Source of the DNA: Sedimentisphaerales bacterium
GTDB taxonomy: Bacteria > Planctomycetota > Phycisphaerae > Sedimentisphaerales > SM23-30
Assembly: GCA_030634605.1 (NCBI GenBank)
Contig: DAOWAK010000035.1
Span: forward strand, 1-8,147
DNA: 8,147 nt
Reading direction: 5' to 3'
Numbering within the stretch: the first letter of the stretch is position 1; each line of letters opens with the position of its first letter. Made by a program: the position numbers and the translations under genes. Positions 5,541 to 8,147 of the stretch are shown in pieces. The notes under the pieces are model-generated. The model saw only the letters and a program-made list of their open reading frames with translations, ran no database searches and was not told the origin of the DNA.

Positions 5541-5542
5541 AT

Positions 5543-5563
5543 ACCACCGGCTATGCCGGTGGT
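5543..5563. repeat. Second hairpin at the convergent junction
   Basis: ACCACCGG (5543-5550) and CCGGTGGT (5556-5563) form a perfect 8-bp stem with loop CTATG. It overlaps the last codons and stop of the HEPN gene on the - strand. No U-run follows on either strand; with the hairpin at 5517-5535 it forms a tandem barrier between the opposing transcripts. Confidence 0.55.
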
Positions 5564-5976
5564 CGCTGAATCCGAATACGGCTTAAAAAATCCCGGCAGA
5601 TATCCGCCACCGGCTCAGCTAATTGGCGCAATCGTTTTTCATTAAGCTTGTGTCCATAGCCGTGTACTTGTAAGTGTCTAAAGAGTAGAAGCTCGCCGAA
5701 AAAATTATATTGTTCCTCGGATACCAAAGATTCGCTACGCGCTTTAATCAATAAATCCTTATGCCAACTGGAGCTTTTGTCGATTTTGATACCGTGTTCT
5801 TCCAATTGAAAACGCAGTATGCGTTCAATGCCCATGTAAATATCCTGGCGCAGTTTTCCCAAAGCGATTACTTCAAAACCGGAGAGACTGCCTTTGCCGA
5901 GAAGTTCTTCGATAAGCGTGATGGTTTTTTCCAGTTCTTTACATTCAGCGTTTATGTAATCAGCTTTAGCGCTCAT
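5551..5976 (-). CDS. hepT: HEPN-domain protein, HepT-like toxin
   Basis: The protein has 141 residues and is helix-rich. HEPN proteins of this class are RNases or substrate-binding partners of small nucleotidyltransferases. The signature RX4HXY is present as RHLQVHGY (R100, H105, Y107). In characterised HepT toxins Arg and His are catalytic, and the Tyr is the residue AMPylated by the partner MntA. Earlier helices (residues 10-26, 38-60 and 72-80) fit the four-helix HEPN bundle. The gene starts with ATG 5976, overlaps the stop of the upstream MNT gene by 11 nt, and has GGGGG 9 nt before it, so the two are translated as a coupled pair. The intact motif suggests an active toxin rather than a decayed one; the RNA target cannot be inferred. 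Confidence 0.82.
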   Translation of the reverse strand: MSAKADYINAECKELEKTITLIEELLGKGSLSGFEVIALGKLRQDIYMGIERILRFQLEEHGIKIDKSSSWHKDLLIKARSESLVSEEQYNFFGELLLFRHLQVHGYGHKLNEKRLRQLAEPVADICRDFLSRIRIQRPPA

Positions 5977-6253
5977 AGATGCGAACCCCCTGATCTCGAA
6001 CTATAAAGGCTATGGGGGGGTTCAGGCTCATATCTACCAAATCCACGGGCTTGGGCAGGGAAAAGTACAACTTGCTGTAAAATTTGAAAAATTTCTCCGG
6101 CTCTATGCCTTCCACCGCTAAATCATAATCACGTGCGCGCTCTTCGTCTTCCAGGGCCGAACCAAAAAGCCAGACCGTTTTAACGCCGAACTCCTCAGCG
6201 CACGACTCAACAATTTTCTGAAACGCTTCGGAAACCAAAATCGCTCCTTTCAT
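5966..6253 (-). CDS. mntA: MNT-type minimal nucleotidyltransferase, MntA-like antitoxin
   Basis: The protein has 95 residues. The polymerase-beta superfamily signature is intact: FGS at 30-32, then nine residues, then DYD (D42, D44), i.e. GSX9DXD, with a likely third acidic metal ligand in VDLVD (D71). MntA antitoxins use ATP to AMPylate the HEPN partner's Tyr, silencing it. This is the first gene of a two-gene unit with the HEPN gene. The start is uncertain: ATG 6253 has no SD upstream, while AAAGGAG at 6244-6250 lies just inside and would serve TTG 6238 with 5-nt spacing, giving 90 residues. Both starts keep the whole catalytic domain. A probable promoter at 6271-6300 leaves only a very short leader. 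Confidence 0.83.
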   Translation of the reverse strand: MKGAILVSEAFQKIVESCAEEFGVKTVWLFGSALEDEERARDYDLAVEGIEPEKFFKFYSKLYFSLPKPVDLVDMSLNPPIAFIVRDQGVRIYER

Positions 6254-6270
6254 AGTTGTAAAATTATTAA

Positions 6271-6300
6271 ACTATAATTCGCCAGCTTCGTAAATGTCGT
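6271..6300 (-). promoter_or_regulatory. Candidate promoter of the MNT/HEPN operon
   Basis: On the minus strand ACGACA (6295-6300; 4/6 of -35) and TATAGT (6271-6276; 5/6 of -10) are 18 nt apart. The predicted start falls about 10 nt before ATG 6253, giving a near-leaderless mRNA if that ATG is used. Confidence 0.35.
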
Positions 6301-6357
6301 ACCGTTATTCCACCATCATTACCAGAAAAAAACCTTATTTCAGCGTCAACATCATAC

Positions 6358-7032
6358 TTACGCTTGACTCTGATCTTCGATGGGTGCTTTCTCAGTGAAT
6401 CGGCTTACACCAACACGGTATATAATAACCGCGACTGCAAGCATTATAAGGGATACCAATAGCCCTGGGGGGCCGCGTTCGCTGCCTGGTTCACCCTCAG
6501 CCAAATCTGCTATTCTGCTAATTGCAGAAAATACGGTTAATGCCAGGAACCCGAAATATATTTTCACTGCTCTTACGTGTCTTTTATAATTTAGCTCTTT
6601 GATTATTTTTAGCCGGTCGAATAGAGTTTTTCGCAGCCGTAGATAAAATAATCCTCCGCATATCATTAATACTGGCGTAAAGATAATATAGCCGTGTTCT
6701 TCGGTAAAAACTTCTACCGGCTTGAACTTATCGATTAGCGGTAAAACAAAGATTACGATTGCAGCTGAAATTACTATAGCCAACTGACGGGTATTCTGAT
6801 CGGACAAACCACCCCATAATTTTTTGCCGACATATATTAAATAAACACCTGCGACAGATGCGGGAATTGGAAAAATAAAGAGAAAGACAAAATCAAAATA
6901 AGACTCATATTTTTTATGCAGCATCGGCCACCACACTGCATAAATAATGTATAATCCACCCGCCGCCACCAAGACCGCCGCGATTCTGGCAATAATTTTA
7001 TGCCGCTCAGAACTGTTTACTGTCGAATCCAT
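6358..7032 (-). CDS. Uncharacterised membrane protein, about six segments
   Basis: The protein has 224 residues from ATG 7032; ATG 7041 and TTG 7050 are in-frame alternatives. ATG 7032 is preferred because GGGG lies 9 nt upstream. Hydrophobic segments fall near residues 14-36, 46-69, 83-101, 114-132, 155-173 and 190-207. A basic, helix-prone loop (132-155) separates segments 4 and 5. A Gly/Pro/Glu-rich loop (178-189) precedes the last one, and the C-terminus is polar. There are no cysteine pairs, metal-binding histidines or transporter signatures. I do not recognise the family. It stands between the toxin-antitoxin pair (104 nt beyond its stop) and a divergent methyltransferase, and is probably transcribed alone from the promoter at 7135-7162. 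Confidence 0.8.
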   Translation of the reverse strand: MDSTVNSSERHKIIARIAAVLVAAGGLYIIYAVWWPMLHKKYESYFDFVFLFIFPIPASVAGVYLIYVGKKLWGGLSDQNTRQLAIVISAAIVIFVLPLIDKFKPVEVFTEEHGYIIFTPVLMICGGLFYLRLRKTLFDRLKIIKELNYKRHVRAVKIYFGFLALTVFSAISRIADLAEGEPGSERGPPGLLVSLIMLAVAVIIYRVGVSRFTEKAPIEDQSQA

Positions 7033-7134
7033 CTTGTGCATCCCCGTCAAATTTAGATTTTTCCCCGTAAATTCTGAAAATATTGTTTTGTATTCCTAAC
7101 GTTTTTGGGCAGATAAGGCTTTCACAGTACCTGT

Positions 7135-7162
7135 ATTATACCAAATAAAAATCAAAACGCAA
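7135..7162 (-). promoter_or_regulatory. Promoter of the membrane-protein gene
   Basis: On the minus strand a perfect TATAAT (7135-7140) is preceded, 16 nt away, by TTGCGT (7157-7162; only TTG matches). The leader to ATG 7032 would be about 95 nt. Confidence 0.5.
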
Positions 7163-7237
7163 TGTTGCCCATTTTTTATGCGAGCCGCTCTGTTTCGTAA
7201 CTACTTATTTGGCAAATGGTTATGGTCGGCTTCGGAG

Positions 7238-7279
7238 CCACTTCTGCCCCTTGCCACCTGGGGAATCAAGTGGTTTTTT
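7238..7279 (+). terminator. Terminator-like hairpin upstream of the methyltransferase
   Basis: CCACTT (7238-7243) pairs with AAGTGG (7268-7273), with an inner CCCC/GGGG helix (7247-7250, 7260-7263), followed at once by six T (7274-7279). A competing hairpin GGCT-TCGG-AGCC ends at 7239 and shares two bases with the terminator arm. No plus-strand gene precedes it, so it would stop transcripts heading into the methyltransferase: an attenuator, or the end of a small RNA. Confidence 0.5.
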
Positions 7280-7398
7280 CTTTCATTCAGAGCGGAAATT
7301 AAGTGTAATAGCCCTTCAGCCAAACCGACTAATACGGTGTTGCTGTGGTAGGTTTTTAGAAAAAAACCGCCATGATTCGAAAACAGGAAAATAATTAA

Positions 7399-8064
7399 AT
7401 GCCGGATAATAACGATATTACGTCGAATTGCAGCTCTGCCACAACAGCCAAAACCGCGAACCGTCCGGAAATTATTCAGCCGCAGTCCCCCGGTAAAATA
7501 ACTTTTCTCAAGGAATTTATCCGCTCGCCAAAGAACATCGGAGCCATCGCTCCCAGCAGTTCTGATCTGGCCCAGGCCATCGTTAAACACAGTGCCGCCG
7601 CCCAGGCTTCCAACATCCTCGAGTTCGGCGCCGGAACCGGTGTGTTCACCCAGGTGATTTTGCGGGACAAAAAACCGGACGCAAATTTCATCGCTATCGA
7701 GCATAACGACTCGCTTTCCAAAATGCTCCGCCAACGCTTTCCCGACACTGCCGTCGTTACTGATTCTGTCGAAAACGTCAACCAGATCATGCAGCAGCAC
7801 AACATGGCCAAATCCGAAAGTATCGTCTGTGGCCTGCCCTGGACCGCTTTTTCGCAGGATATGCAAAACAGGTTGATAATGTCCGCAATATCCGCCCTCG
7901 CCCCGGGCGGCGCCTTTGCCACCTTCGCTTATTGGCCCCTGCTCTTTCTGCCCGCCGGCATGCGCTTCCGGAAAATGCTCTACAAATTATTCACCCGCGT
8001 CGAAATCTCACCCATCGTCTGGAAAAACCTCCCACCTGCCATCGTCTATCGATGCATCCATTAA
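7399..8064 (+). CDS. Phospholipid N-methyltransferase-like SAM methyltransferase (COG3963 type)
   Basis: The protein has 221 residues; AGGA lies about 10 nt before ATG 7399. The first 30 residues are polar, Ser/Thr/Asn-rich and poorly conserved in appearance. The family core follows: FLKEFIRSPKNIGAIAPSS (36-54), SAM-binding motif I ILEFGAGTGVF (73-83), acidic motif II AIEHN (99-103), CGLPW (144-148) and a C-terminal VWKNLPPAIVYRC block (207-219). This order matches PmtA-like enzymes that methylate phosphatidylethanolamine towards phosphatidylcholine, and their relatives; the rRNA adenine dimethyltransferase superfamily is more distant. A hydrophobic stretch (178-187) could touch the membrane. 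The substrate is uncertain, as many COG3963 members are uncharacterised. It is divergent from the membrane-protein gene, and a terminator-like hairpin lies in its upstream region. Nothing follows it before the window ends. Confidence 0.85.
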   Translation: MPDNNDITSNCSSATTAKTANRPEIIQPQSPGKITFLKEFIRSPKNIGAIAPSSSDLAQAIVKHSAAAQASNILEFGAGTGVFTQVILRDKKPDANFIAIEHNDSLSKMLRQRFPDTAVVTDSVENVNQIMQQHNMAKSESIVCGLPWTAFSQDMQNRLIMSAISALAPGGAFATFAYWPLLFLPAGMRFRKMLYKLFTRVEISPIVWKNLPPAIVYRCIH

Positions 8065-8147
8065 CACCTGACTACCCTCGATCAATCATGCGTTATGGGC
8101 CCCTTTACCAACATTTTATTACTCTGTAACGCACCTTAATATTTTGC

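Larger units (their letters stand above)
7051..7398. other. Divergent spacer with regulatory structures
   Basis: About 350 nt separate the membrane-protein gene (-) from the methyltransferase (+). The spacer holds a minus-strand promoter (7135-7162), a plus-oriented terminator-like hairpin (7238-7279), an 8-bp inverted repeat around it (CCGCTCTG 7185-7192, CAGAGCGG 7288-7295) and a weak T/A-rich hairpin (7351-7368). I see no small gene. Confidence 0.6.

Noticed and set aside
7201..7866. A 221-codon open frame on the minus strand opposite the methyltransferase
   Set aside because: The plus strand carries all SAM-methyltransferase motifs over the same bases; the antisense product shows no domain and its frame openness follows from the codon pattern of the real gene.
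8089..8133. TGCGTTA/TAACGCA inverted repeat after the methyltransferase
   Set aside because: Seven-bp arms around 31 nt with no U-run or transposase nearby; several such pairs are expected by chance in a window this size.

Overview
The window looks like part of a Gram-negative chromosome of mixed base composition. It carries a lipid A-type acyltransferase, a probable FtsQ, a lipoprotein-type export signal and long structured intergenic spacers. The style of the proteins suggests Planctomycetota, perhaps class Phycisphaerae. That assignment is an inference from memory, because no rRNA or universal marker gene is present.

Layout. Positions 2-553 hold the C-terminal 183 residues of a probable cell-division protein FtsQ/DivIB on the + strand, followed by a weak terminator. 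Positions 554-1585 are about 1 kb without a convincing gene. This stretch holds a triplicated 10-nt repeat, a near-consensus sigma-70 promoter, a long leader ending in an orphan Shine-Dalgarno-like sequence, two doubtful small minus-strand frames and two hairpins. Positions 1586-2794 encode an orphan protein with about 12 membrane segments. Positions 2795-3095 are a second leader-like unit with an extended anti-16S-tail sequence and a strong intrinsic terminator. Positions 3097-4080 (-) encode an LpxL/HtrB-family lysophospholipid acyltransferase whose first codons carry three runs of eight A. Positions 4207-5450 (+) encode a class I glutamine-amidotransferase-like peptidase C26 with a lipoprotein signal, then a YjbQ/UPF0047 protein, ending in a hairpin. 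Positions 5551-6253 (-) are a two-gene MNT nucleotidyltransferase/HEPN (MntA-HepT-like) toxin-antitoxin module. Positions 6358-7032 (-) encode an unrecognised six-segment membrane protein. Positions 7051-7398 are a divergent spacer with a minus-strand promoter and a plus-oriented terminator hairpin. Positions 7399-8064 (+) encode a phospholipid N-methyltransferase-like SAM enzyme.

How it fits together. Most genes are short, independent transcription units. Two enzymes (the acyltransferase and the COG3963-type methyltransferase) probably act on envelope lipids. FtsQ is also an envelope protein, but the window is not one pathway. The MntA-HepT-like pair is the clearest accessory element. The best candidates for something undescribed are the two leader-like loci (about 695-900 and 2800-3095). 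Each has a CTTTGAAA box and, 114-116 nt downstream, GGAGGTGAT with no properly spaced start codon.
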